Assembly: GCF_011089875.1 (NCBI RefSeq)
Contig: NZ_JAANAS010000040.1
Span: forward strand, 1 to 51,614
DNA length: 51,614 nt
DNA from: Psychroflexus maritimus
GTDB lineage: Bacteria > Bacteroidota > Bacteroidia > Flavobacteriales > Flavobacteriaceae
Direction of reading: 5' to 3'
In this document: piece after piece, positions 1 through 7,458 of the stretch
Numbering within the stretch: position 1 is the stretch's first letter
Layout of the letters: every line of letters starts with the position of its first letter
Made by a program: the position numbers and the translations under genes
Notes under the pieces: generated by a model
Database searches by the model: none
Told to the model about the DNA's origin: nothing
Seen by the model: the letters and a program-made list of their open reading frames with translations, nothing else

Positions 1-48
1 TTAAGTAGTTGGGTTTTTTGTTTTGAAGGTAATTGGGCGAGAAGTTTA

Positions 49-73
49 CCCTGAGCGCGCAGCAGTCGAAGGG
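49..73. repeat. REP-like palindromic intergenic element
   Basis: The element starts CCCTGAG and ends TCGAAGGG, so its outer arms CCCT/AGGG are complementary. The same CTGAG...TCGAAG signature occurs twice in tandem at 14380-14419. I know similar CTGAGCG...GTCGAAG palindromes as dispersed intergenic repeats in Flavobacteriia; that they are one family here is an inference from the shared core. Confidence 0.6.
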
Positions 74-96
74 AGCCCAGGTGGGACCACAAATTT

Positions 97-134
97 AAAC
101 CCAATTACTTGATTTTTAAGTAGTTGGGTTTTTT
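97..134 (+). terminator. Hairpin with T-run, terminator-like
   Basis: AAACCCAATTACTT (97-110) pairs with AAGTAGTTGGGTTT (118-131) through 14 positions, one of them G-T, around a 7-nt loop, and is followed by further T residues. This is a good intrinsic terminator shape on the plus strand. The gene it would serve is either left of the window or absent. Confidence 0.6.
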
Positions 135-163
135 GTTTTGAAGGTAATTGGGCGAAAAGTTTA

Positions 164-587
164 TCCCGTGATAGATTTTAAGGGAATAAAATGACCGTAG
201 AAAATACCAACGGGAAGCACAAATAGTAAATAAGGGTTGTTTTTTTTATTTAATCATTGCCCTGTGAATTACTTCTATTGAAATGTTTTAAAACACGAAC
301 ACCATTCGTGCTTTTCTAATCATATCCTTAAAAAAAATTGATAAATAAGCTAATAATATCAAGTAACTTTGATAATTAAATTGCCTTTAAACTGATTAAC
401 AAAAGAGTTTTTTGTTGATAAATTTATGCCTAAAGGATTTGACTTTATTTCTCATTTATCTTTATCAATGATTGTTTATTAAATCAGCTTTACTTTAAGT
501 AGAGTTCATACTCATTACTATGTTTTAGTGCTTGTTTTTAAATGCAAACAAAAGAAACTTATGAATGATTTTCAGGATTAACTTAGC
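164..587. other. AT-rich non-coding stretch
   Basis: I see no credible coding frame, RNA gene or strong hairpin here. It lies downstream of the minus-strand aldehyde dehydrogenase and no obvious terminator for that gene could be identified. Confidence 0.5.
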
Positions 588-2195
588 TTACAAGATGTAA
601 TCGGTACTTATAAAACTTGAGTTATTAGCTTTTAAAATTTCCTCCAAAATACTTAAATTTTCTTCATTATCTTTTAAAGCTACAAATGTTCTTATGGAAA
701 ACGAACGAAGGGCATCGTGAACGCTTAATGTTGCTTTAGCAGAATCTTTTCGTCCAGTAAATGGATATACATCCGGTCCACGTTGGCATGAACTATTCAG
801 GTTTACGCGGCAAACCAAATTTGCAAGGGCATCAATTAAAGGAGATAATTCCTTTATATCCTTTCCAAATAAACTTACTTGTTGTCCATAATTAGAATCT
901 GCCATATCGTTTAGCGGGGTGTTTATATCGGTAAAAGAACGTATAGGAATTGCTGGTCCAAATTGTTCTTCTTCATAAATCCGCATATCCTTTGTAACAG
1001 GGTAGAGTACCGGTGGCCAGATATAATTGTCCATAAGCCTTCCTCCTTTTTTATTAATAATTTTCCCTCCTTTTGCTAAGGCATCATCTATTAATTCTTG
1101 AATGTATTGCGGCTTGTTAGGTTCTGGAAGTGGAGTTAAAAAAGCTCCTTCGTCCCAAGGATTACCAAATTTCAGTGCATCTACAGCAGCTGTAAATTTT
1201 TCTAAAAAAGCTGTTCGTATAGCTTCGTGTACATAAATAATTTTAAGAGCAGTGCATCGCTGACCATTAAAGGATAAACTTCCAGCAATACACTCTTTAA
1301 CGGCTAAGTCTAAATCGGCATGAGGAAGAATAATTGCAGGATTTTTAGCTTCTAAGCCTAAAATTAATCGCAGCCTATTACTTTTTGGATGTTGGTCAAT
1401 AAGTGCATTGGCCGATTTGCTATTTCCAATTAGGGCAAGTACGTCAACTTTTCCGGTTTTCATCATAGGAGAAGCCAAAACTCGTCCTCTTCCAAAAACT
1501 ATATTTACCACTCCCTTAGGAAAACTCTCTTGAAAAGCTTCTAATAGTGGAGTAATTAACAATACGCCAAATTTTGCGGGCTTAAACACCGCTGTATTTC
1601 CCATAATTAAAGCGGGAATTAGCAGTGCAAAAGTTTCATTAAGCGGATAATTATAAGGGCCTAAGCAAAGTACGACTCCTAAAGGACCTCTTCTAATATG
1701 CGCAACTACTCCTTCATTTTTTTCAAATTTAGCAGCATCTCTATCTAAATTTTTGTAATCTTCTATGGTGTCATAAATGTACTGTACTGTTCTGTCAAAT
1801 TCTTTTTCTGCGTCGGGTAAGTTTTTGCCAATTTCCCACATAATTAGCTTGACGGTTAATTCGCGTTTGGCTTCCATTAATTTCACAAACTTTTGCATGC
1901 AGGCTATGCGTTCCTTTACTCGCATTGTTGGCCATTTTCCTTTCCCTTGGTCATAGGCCTCAAGTGCTGCTTCAAGCGAATCATTGGCTTGTTGTTCTTC
2001 AAGTTCAGGAACACTCCCTAAATAGGTAGGTTGATAGGAGTCTGTGCTTGATATGCTAGAATAAACCTTAGCCATTTTTCCTTTCCACGAAAGTAATTCA
2101 CCATTAATTAAATACCGATTGGATTCAATAGGTTGATTTAATTTAAATTTTTGGGGTAATTGAATTTTAGTACTCATCATTTTTTTATCAAACAA
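588..2195 (-). CDS. gapN: NADP-dependent glyceraldehyde-3-phosphate dehydrogenase-like aldehyde dehydrogenase (GapN type)
   Basis: A 535-residue aldehyde dehydrogenase, within the usual family size. Visible landmarks are the PYNYP stretch with oxyanion-hole Asn182, the cofactor segment FKPAK (204-208), the general-base Glu282 in LGLEAKNP, catalytic Cys314 in FNGQRCTA, and EEEQFGP (408-414). The GLEAKNP and SFNGQRCTA wording is that of the non-phosphorylating GapN branch, which oxidises glyceraldehyde-3-phosphate to 3-phosphoglycerate and makes NADPH in the cytosol. The family is certain; the exact substrate is inferred. Met7 (MSTKIQ) is an alternative start. It is transcribed divergently from the large outer-membrane protein gene across a 283-bp gap. 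Confidence 0.85.
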   Translation of the reverse strand: MFDKKMMSTKIQLPQKFKLNQPIESNRYLINGELLSWKGKMAKVYSSISSTDSYQPTYLGSVPELEEQQANDSLEAALEAYDQGKGKWPTMRVKERIACMQKFVKLMEAKRELTVKLIMWEIGKNLPDAEKEFDRTVQYIYDTIEDYKNLDRDAAKFEKNEGVVAHIRRGPLGVVLCLGPYNYPLNETFALLIPALIMGNTAVFKPAKFGVLLITPLLEAFQESFPKGVVNIVFGRGRVLASPMMKTGKVDVLALIGNSKSANALIDQHPKSNRLRLILGLEAKNPAIILPHADLDLAVKECIAGSLSFNGQRCTALKIIYVHEAIRTAFLEKFTAAVDALKFGNPWDEGAFLTPLPEPNKPQYIQELIDDALAKGGKIINKKGGRLMDNYIWPPVLYPVTKDMRIYEEEQFGPAIPIRSFTDINTPLNDMADSNYGQQVSLFGKDIKELSPLIDALANLVCRVNLNSSCQRGPDVYPFTGRKDSAKATLSVHDALRSFSIRTFVALKDNEENLSILEEILKANNSSFISTDYIL

Positions 2196-2478
2196 AAGAA
2201 AATTATTATTGAAATGAAGTATATGTTGTTTAATTAATTATTATTTAACAAGAGTAATGCTATTATCTCGTAAGATTAAAAAAACAGCTCCTTACCAAAT
2301 TATAAAAAAACAGAGTAATTCTATGAAAACCGAATTTGGTGAATCTATTTTTATTAAAATTTAAAATGCGAAAATAGAATCGATTCAAGTGTTTTCTGAT
2401 TTCAAAAGTGAAAAACCTGATAAATACGCTAATTTAGCACCGTATAAAATATTTTAGCTTAGCTTTAGTTTTAACCTT

Positions 2479-5400
2479 ATGAAGTCTATATTCTGCTGCT
2501 TGTTTTTATTGATTGCTTCTGGTTTTGCGCACGCGCAAGAAGACCTCATGCTCACTAAAACCATTGCTACACAAGACAGTATTTTTTTAGAAGACGTTAG
2601 TATTAGCTCGGCAGATTTTAAGCTTCAAACATTGCAAAATCAAACAGTTGATACTTCTTCATTCACAATTAATTATGGCAAAGCTTTGCTTGTGATGAAT
2701 CAAAAAATTCAGCAAGAAAATGATTCTTTGCAAGTTACTTATCGAAATTTTCCTGGTTTTCTAACCAAGACCTACCAAGCTTTAGATGAAGCTATTATTG
2801 TTGATGAAACATCAGGCAACACGCCTCTTTATGAAGTTAAACGTCAAGACCAAAGTCAGGATTTTGTACCTTTTGACGGACTAAACACCAGCGGAAGTAT
2901 TTCTAGGGGAGTGCGTGTTGGAAACAACCAAAATGCGGTTGTTGATTCTGAATTAGACCTCCAAATTTCTGGAAAACTCTCTGAAGATGTTACACTTAGA
3001 GCTTCTATTCAAGATGCTAATACACCGCTTCAACAAGGTGGTTATTCGCAACGTTTAAATGAATTTGATCAGGTTTTTATTGAATTACAAGGGAAAAATT
3101 GGGGCATAAGAGCTGGAGATATCGACTTAGTTGAGGATAAGTATTTTTTTGCTTCGTATAACAAAAAAATTCAGGGACTTTTAGTTTCTACTCAGCTTCA
3201 GCAAGACACCAATCCTATTGAAGCTTATGCCGCTGGTGCTTTAGTCCGTGGTGTGTGGACAAGAAGTGAACTCGTTGGGCAGGAGGGAAATCAAGGACCT
3301 TACAAATTAACAGGACCAAATGGCGAATTACTAGTTTTGATTATTTCTGGAAGTGAATCGGTTTTTGTGAATGGAAGGCGACTAAAACGTGGGGAAAATG
3401 AAGATTACTTGATCGATTACAATGCAGGCGAAATTATTTTCAATGCCAATTTCCCCATTACTTCTGAAATGCGAATTGTGATTGAATACCAATACGCCGA
3501 TCAAAATTATTCGCGGGTTTTAGGTACTGCCGGTGGTAGCTACCAAACTGAAAAATTTCAGATTAGTAGTTTTGTTTACACAGAAACCGATTTAAGAAAT
3601 CAACCTATACAACAAGCTTTAAGCGATGAACAAGTAGGTGTGCTTCGTGAAGCAGGGAACGACCAAAGCCAGATGATTGCCCCAAGTGCTGTTCCTACTG
3701 ATTTTTCTGAAAACAGGATTCTCTATCGAAAAGAGATTCTTAATGGAGAGGAGATTTTTGTGTTTTCAAATGATCCTGAAGATGAACTTTTTAGTGTTCG
3801 TTTTACTAATGTTGGAGCCAATCAAGGAAATTATGTGGTAAGTACAGATAATGCTATTTCACGAATTTTTGAATATGTACCTCCACAAAACGGAGTTCCA
3901 CAAGGCGAATTTGAACCTGTAATTCAGTTGTTTGCTCCCGAAAGACTGCAAGTTGGGGTAGTGCAATCAACCTATAAAAATGGAGAACATTCTTATGTAA
4001 GTTCAGAATTAGCGGTAAGTGATCAGGATAAAAATTTGTTTTCAAATTTAGATAACGATGATAATCAGGGATTGGCGTACAAAGTAGAAACTCGACAACG
4101 TGTGGTGAATAACCAAAACAATTGGAATGTAGATGTCTTTGGAAACCTAGATTATATTCACCGCAATTATACCTCCATAGAACGTCTGTATAATGTAGAG
4201 TTTCAGCGGGACTGGAATTTATTTAACCCTGATGGAAATCAACGATTGATAGATCTAGGAACAAACGTTAATCATCTTGAAAAAGGAAATCTTCAATACC
4301 AATTTCAGCATTTAGATTTTTCTGAAAGTTTTACTGGAAACCGACAAGTATTCAATGCTAATTTCAATTTTGAAAAGCTCACTCTTGTTGCTAATGCCAG
4401 TTATTTAAAAACGGATGGAAGTGTGTTGGATTCCGAATTTTCTAGAGCTAATTTTTTTAGCGTTTATGATTTAGGAAAACCTTGGGTAGGAGCAAAATTT
4501 AATTATGAAGACAACGAGGAATTAAATTTAGCTGAAAATCAGCTTACGATTAACACTCAACGTTTTAAAAGTTACGAGGTTTTTACCGGAGTAGGAGATA
4601 GTACCGATGTTTTTGTTGAAGTAGGCTACCGATTTAGAGAAAATGATAGTTTACGTAGTAATCAACTTGAACGGGTAAATCGTTCTAACAATATTTACCT
4701 GAAATCTACTACTATCAACACGCAAAGCACAAGGTTAGATGTTTTTGCAAGTTACAGGAATTTACAAAATAGCGACCCTAATTTAGAAGATGAGAATGTA
4801 ATTAATTCAAGAATTACCTTTAGTCAAACTTTGCTTGATCGAATGCTTAGCTTAAATACCGCTTATGAAACCAATAGCGGAAGTATTGCACAGCAAGAAT
4901 TTACCTATGTTGAAGTCAACCCTGGCGAAGGTCAATATGTTTGGATTGATTATAATGAAAATGGTGTACAGGAGCTGGATGAATTTGAATTGGCTCAGTT
5001 TCCAGCTGAAGCTGATTTTATTCGAATTTTATTACCCAATCAAATTTTTATACGAACGAATCAAACTAGGTTTAGTCAGCAGATGAACCTTAATTTTAAG
5101 GCATGGAGTAACGAAGAGGGATTTAAAAAGTTACTCTCAAAATTTAGTAATCAAGTTTCTTTTGTTGTTGACAGAAAGCTGAGGCGGGATGGTAATTTAA
5201 TTAACCTCAATCCCTTTAGTGCTAACGGGCAAGAAGAGTTAGGACGCAATACCAACATTAGAAATGCCTTGTTTTTTAATCGAGGAAAACAGCGTTATAC
5301 CACCTCTTATAATTTCATCCAAACCCAGTCCAGGAATTTGTCAACCATTGGTTTGCAAGACAATAATACCCAAGCGCATCAGCTAAATTTTGTGCATAAA

Positions 5401-5889
5401 TTATACGACACATGGTTGCTTACTTTTCAAAATGAATTAACCAACTCCGAGAGTATTTCAGAAAATTTTGAAAACCGAAACTTTCAATTAGATGGCTTTA
5501 GTATAAATCCTAAAATTTCCTACTTATTAGGAAACAATGCTCGGTTTGATGCCTTTGCAGAATTTGGAAAAAAGGAAAATCAGATAGCTGAACAAGAACT
5601 CTTAGAACAGCAAATTTTAGGCGCTTCATTTACTTTAAATCAAGGACAGAAATACGCTATTACAGGCGAATTTAACTACATTAAAAACGACTTTTCAGGA
5701 AGTGCATTTACCCCAGTAGCTTACCAAATGATGGAAGGCTTGCAACCCGATAATAATTTTACTTGGTCGGTTTTTTTACAGAAAAAAATCACCGATTTCT
5801 TAGACCTAAACCTAACTTACTTCGGAAGAAAAAGCGAAAATACAAGTACCGTTCACACTGGTAATGTTCAGTTAAGAGCCTATTTTTAG
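2479..5889 (+). CDS. Large secreted beta-rich outer-membrane-type protein, unknown function
   Basis: 1136 residues with a clear Sec signal peptide (hydrophobic stretch ending AHA, cleavage near residue 19). The body is rich in alternating polar/aromatic beta strands and ends in Phe (LRAYF), as outer-membrane barrels usually do. Residues about 312-350 (DYNAGEIIF ... YADQNYSR) and the segment IDYNENGVQELDEFE resemble modules of Bacteroidota SprA-like giant barrels. The latter is a canonical EF-hand-type calcium loop: D824, N826, N828, G829, E835. No enzyme motif is visible. It stands alone, followed by the accessory island. The outer-membrane location is inferred from the signal peptide and strand pattern; a function cannot be assigned. 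Confidence 0.75.
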   Translation: MKSIFCCLFLLIASGFAHAQEDLMLTKTIATQDSIFLEDVSISSADFKLQTLQNQTVDTSSFTINYGKALLVMNQKIQQENDSLQVTYRNFPGFLTKTYQALDEAIIVDETSGNTPLYEVKRQDQSQDFVPFDGLNTSGSISRGVRVGNNQNAVVDSELDLQISGKLSEDVTLRASIQDANTPLQQGGYSQRLNEFDQVFIELQGKNWGIRAGDIDLVEDKYFFASYNKKIQGLLVSTQLQQDTNPIEAYAAGALVRGVWTRSELVGQEGNQGPYKLTGPNGELLVLIISGSESVFVNGRRLKRGENEDYLIDYNAGEIIFNANFPITSEMRIVIEYQYADQNYSRVLGTAGGSYQTEKFQISSFVYTETDLRNQPIQQALSDEQVGVLREAGNDQSQMIAPSAVPTDFSENRILYRKEILNGEEIFVFSNDPEDELFSVRFTNVGANQGNYVVSTDNAISRIFEYVPPQNGVPQGEFEPVIQLFAPERLQVGVVQSTYKNGEHSYVSSELAVSDQDKNLFSNLDNDDNQGLAYKVETRQRVVNNQNNWNVDVFGNLDYIHRNYTSIERLYNVEFQRDWNLFNPDGNQRLIDLGTNVNHLEKGNLQYQFQHLDFSESFTGNRQVFNANFNFEKLTLVANASYLKTDGSVLDSEFSRANFFSVYDLGKPWVGAKFNYEDNEELNLAENQLTINTQRFKSYEVFTGVGDSTDVFVEVGYRFRENDSLRSNQLERVNRSNNIYLKSTTINTQSTRLDVFASYRNLQNSDPNLEDENVINSRITFSQTLLDRMLSLNTAYETNSGSIAQQEFTYVEVNPGEGQYVWIDYNENGVQELDEFELAQFPAEADFIRILLPNQIFIRTNQTRFSQQMNLNFKAWSNEEGFKKLLSKFSNQVSFVVDRKLRRDGNLINLNPFSANGQEELGRNTNIRNALFFNRGKQRYTTSYNFIQTQSRNLSTIGLQDNNTQAHQLNFVHKLYDTWLLTFQNELTNSESISENFENRNFQLDGFSINPKISYLLGNNARFDAFAEFGKKENQIAEQELLEQQILGASFTLNQGQKYAITGEFNYIKNDFSGSAFTPVAYQMMEGLQPDNNFTWSVFLQKKITDFLDLNLTYFGRKSENTSTVHTGNVQLRAYF

Positions 5890-6027
5890 AATTTGCTAAA
5901 ACTGAATTGAAATAATAGATGTATTTGAGACTCATCAACAACCTGAAAAGATAAAGCGAACGAAATAAGTCAGTTATGCATCATTCAAATTGAAACTACA
6001 AACAAATTAGAACTGATAAAATATCCT

Positions 6028-6035
6028 TATATTTG
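6028..6035 (+). promoter_or_regulatory. Candidate -7 element for the antitoxin-toxin operon
   Basis: TATATTTG matches the Bacteroidota consensus TAnnTTTG and ends 23 bases before the antitoxin ATG. No clear TTG is seen at the -33 position. Confidence 0.45.
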
Positions 6036-6058
6036 TAAGGTTTCAAAAAGCAAAAAAT

Positions 6059-6280
6059 ATGTATAACTCAATAGAAATTGACCGAAAAAAACTTACGATA
6101 ATGGGCGTCAAGTTTTCAGATTTAAAGACATTGGAAAACACTGCAAGTGCTATTGGAAGCAATATGTTTGAAGGCTTTAGACCAACGCAAAGAAGTATTG
6201 AAATCATAAGAGATTATATAATAGGTAAAATATCTCTAGATGATTTAATAATTTATACGAAGAAAAAGACCTATGTCTAA
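6059..6280 (+). CDS. VbhA-like antitoxin of a Fic toxin module
   Basis: A 73-residue protein with the helix SNMFEG (residues 34-39). This is the (S/T)xxxE(G/N) inhibitory motif by which VbhA-type antitoxins place a glutamate into the ATP pocket of class I Fic AMP-transferases. The following helices (RPTQRSIEIIRDYIIGKISLDD) match the VbhA pattern of an amphipathic repeat ending in a GxISLDE-like segment. Its last 8 bases overlap the Fic gene start, implying translational coupling. The motif appears intact although the partner toxin is interrupted. The name follows from motif and position; no homologue search was possible. Confidence 0.8.
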   Translation: MYNSIEIDRKKLTIMGVKFSDLKTLENTASAIGSNMFEGFRPTQRSIEIIRDYIIGKISLDDLIIYTKKKTYV

Positions 6281-6935
6281 TTCTTACAGATATGTTGATC
6301 CTGATTATACTTATATCGACCCAAAATCAGGAGTGCTAAAAAACTTAGCTGCTATTACTGACTCAGAAGATTTACTTTTTTTTGAGAGTGTTAAAGTAAC
6401 AAAACGAATTAATGAATTACATAACAATCCAATCAAAATAAATGGAATTGAAAGCTTATTTTCGATTCATCAACATTTATTTCAAGATATTTACGGTTGG
6501 GCAGGCAAGAAAAGACTTGTTGAAATAAGTAAAGATGGAAAATAATTTTTCCTAACATCTCATTTCGAAAATGCTTTTAATTTTATAGATACTTTGATAG
6601 AAAGTTTCAAGAAAACTAAAAGAGATGATAGAAATGAAATTGCCGAAAAACTAGCTGAAATATTAGACAACGTTAATTATTTACATCCATTCAGAGATGG
6701 TAATGGAAGAGCTCAGAGAGAATTCTTAAGAATGTTGGCTCTTGAGAAAGGGATATCTTTGAACTTAAACAAGGTAGATGTCGTAGGTACGCCCGAAGGT
6801 TTTAAACTTGAGAAAGGGATATCTTTGAACTTAAACCCACCTGACGATAAAAATGTTTATGAAAGATATATGCAAGGAACGGTAAATAGTGATGTTAAAA
6901 TATTGAAAGAATTGATTTTTGAATTAATCAGTTGA
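6273..6935 (+). pseudogene. Fic-domain AMP-transferase toxin (VbhT-like), interrupted by an in-frame stop
   Basis: One frame of 220 codons is broken by TAA at 6543-6545 (codon 91), after LVEISKDGK, and continues in the same frame as FFLTSHFENAFNF. A CAA Gln codon there (one C-to-T change) would restore the gene. The second part carries the complete Fic motif HPFRDGNGR (H138-R146) with the catalytic His, so the active site lies wholly beyond the stop. Restart at the TTG at 6594 could yield a 113-residue fragment. A 66-bp in-frame insertion also lies just after the Fic motif (see the repeat at 6741-6836). Intact relatives AMPylate target proteins such as topoisomerase subunits; this copy is probably inactive unless the stop is read through. 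Confidence 0.85.
6741..6836 (+). repeat. 30-bp direct repeat inside fic, creating a 22-codon insertion
   Basis: The 30 bases encoding LEKGISLNLN occur at 6741-6770 and identically at 6807-6836, 66 bp apart. The 36 bp between encode KVDVVGTPEGFK. The insertion keeps the frame. In Fic proteins the single sequence LEKGISLNLN would be expected to run straight into PPDDKNVYERYM. Confidence 0.9.
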
Positions 6936-7031
6936 ATTAAGAACGATGCATAAAAGCGCATAACAAAAATAGCGAGATTTGCGGTTGAAACTAGAGTTTA
7001 GTGTAGTTTATAAATAAACAATTTAATTGAG

Positions 7032-7152
7032 AAAACCATCCATTTTTGCTCGTCTAAAAGCACATGTGAGAGATGTTCTCTGCAAGCTGAATCCAGCCGC
7101 ACAAAAGCACATTTGGTTTTTGTCAAGGCTAAGCCCCAACGGTGAAAAACCG
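7032..7152. other. Structured, relatively GC-rich non-coding spacer between fic and the restriction operon
   Basis: The gap 6936-7242 has no gene. Within it AAAACCA (7032-7038) and TGGTTTT (7114-7120) are inverted. Between and beside them the direct repeat AAAAGCACATnTG occurs at 7056-7068 and 7103-7115. CGGT/ACCG (7140-7143, 7149-7152) forms a small hairpin. The composition is richer in G+C than the flanks. It may be a conserved junction sequence of the island or an RNA element; neither is established. Confidence 0.4.
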
Positions 7153-7211
7153 AAAAAATAACCCTATCACATCATACGCAAAATCCTAATGATGATATTT
7201 ACACTAATTTA

Positions 7212-7242
7212 TTGAGGTAATCGAAAAACTTTATTATTTTAG
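7212..7242 (+). promoter_or_regulatory. Candidate promoter of the restriction-modification operon
   Basis: TTG at 7212-7214, 20 bases, then TATTTTAG at 7235-7242, one base off the TAnnTTTG consensus. If used, transcription would start very close to the out-of-frame ATG at 7247, giving a nearly leaderless mRNA. Weak evidence. Confidence 0.3.
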
Positions 7243-7246
7243 TCCA

Positions 7247-7458
7247 ATGAATTAAACAATTCAAAAATAAACCGAATAAAAGAAGTTTTAAAAGACAAAG
7301 GAATTTCGCAGACTTGGCTTGCCGAAAAAACAGGCAAAAGTTACAACAGCATAAACGAGTATGCACGAAACGTAAGACAACCAAGTATTGAATGCCTTTA
7401 TAAAATTGCTGGTATATTAAATATCAGTGTAAAAGAATTATTAGTTGAAAATGAGTGA
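7247..7458 (+). pseudogene. XRE-family helix-turn-helix regulator, start codon out of frame (apparent 1-nt deletion)
   Basis: Reading from 7252 gives a typical small XRE protein: RIKEVLKDKGISQTWLAEK, then a recognition-helix region KSYNSINEYARN, then IECLYKIAGILNISVKELL, ending at TGA 7456-7458. The only ATG (7247) reads ATG AAT TAA. Adding one T after AAT would give a 70-residue protein beginning MNLNNSKINR. In the open frame there is no ATG, GTG or TTG after the stop at 7240-7242. Either the gene is frameshifted at codon 3, or it uses an unusual start such as ATA, or the base is a sequencing error. It overlaps the methyltransferase start by 8 bp (ATGAGTGA). Small XRE regulators in this place usually control expression of restriction-modification operons. 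Confidence 0.75.

Larger units (their letters stand above)
1..163. repeat. Two 48-bp direct repeats, 115 bp apart
   Basis: Bases 1-48 and 116-163 agree at 47 of 48 positions (only base 41 G versus A). The first copy starts at the window edge, so the repeat may continue further left. The copies are separated by the palindromic element at 49-73 and the left arm of the hairpin at 97-134. No coding frame runs through it. It is a duplicated non-coding unit of period 115, possibly the end of a larger repeat at which a contig broke. Confidence 0.85.
5974..6953. repeat. Short inverted repeats bracketing the antitoxin-Fic cassette
   Basis: TTATGCATCATTC (5974-5986) is the reverse complement of GAACGATGCATAA (6941-6953) at 12 of 13 positions. 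They lie just outside the antitoxin start and the Fic stop. A 9-bp direct repeat TTGAAACTA (5990-5998, 6985-6993) lies close by on each side. Too short to prove mobility, but the placement is suggestive of cassette borders. Confidence 0.4.

Noticed and set aside
1-163. CRISPR array
   Set aside because: Only two copies, spaced 115 bp apart with a hairpin between, and no cas genes in the window.
6936-7160. Integron attC-like site between fic and the restriction operon
   Set aside because: I looked for the paired RYYYAAC/GTRRRRY core sites of attC; none fits, and no integrase gene is present in the window.
7199-7384. 61-codon minus-strand frame upstream of the methyltransferase
   Set aside because: It is antisense to the XRE regulator frame, whose helix-turn-helix sequence is clearly the real coding signal.
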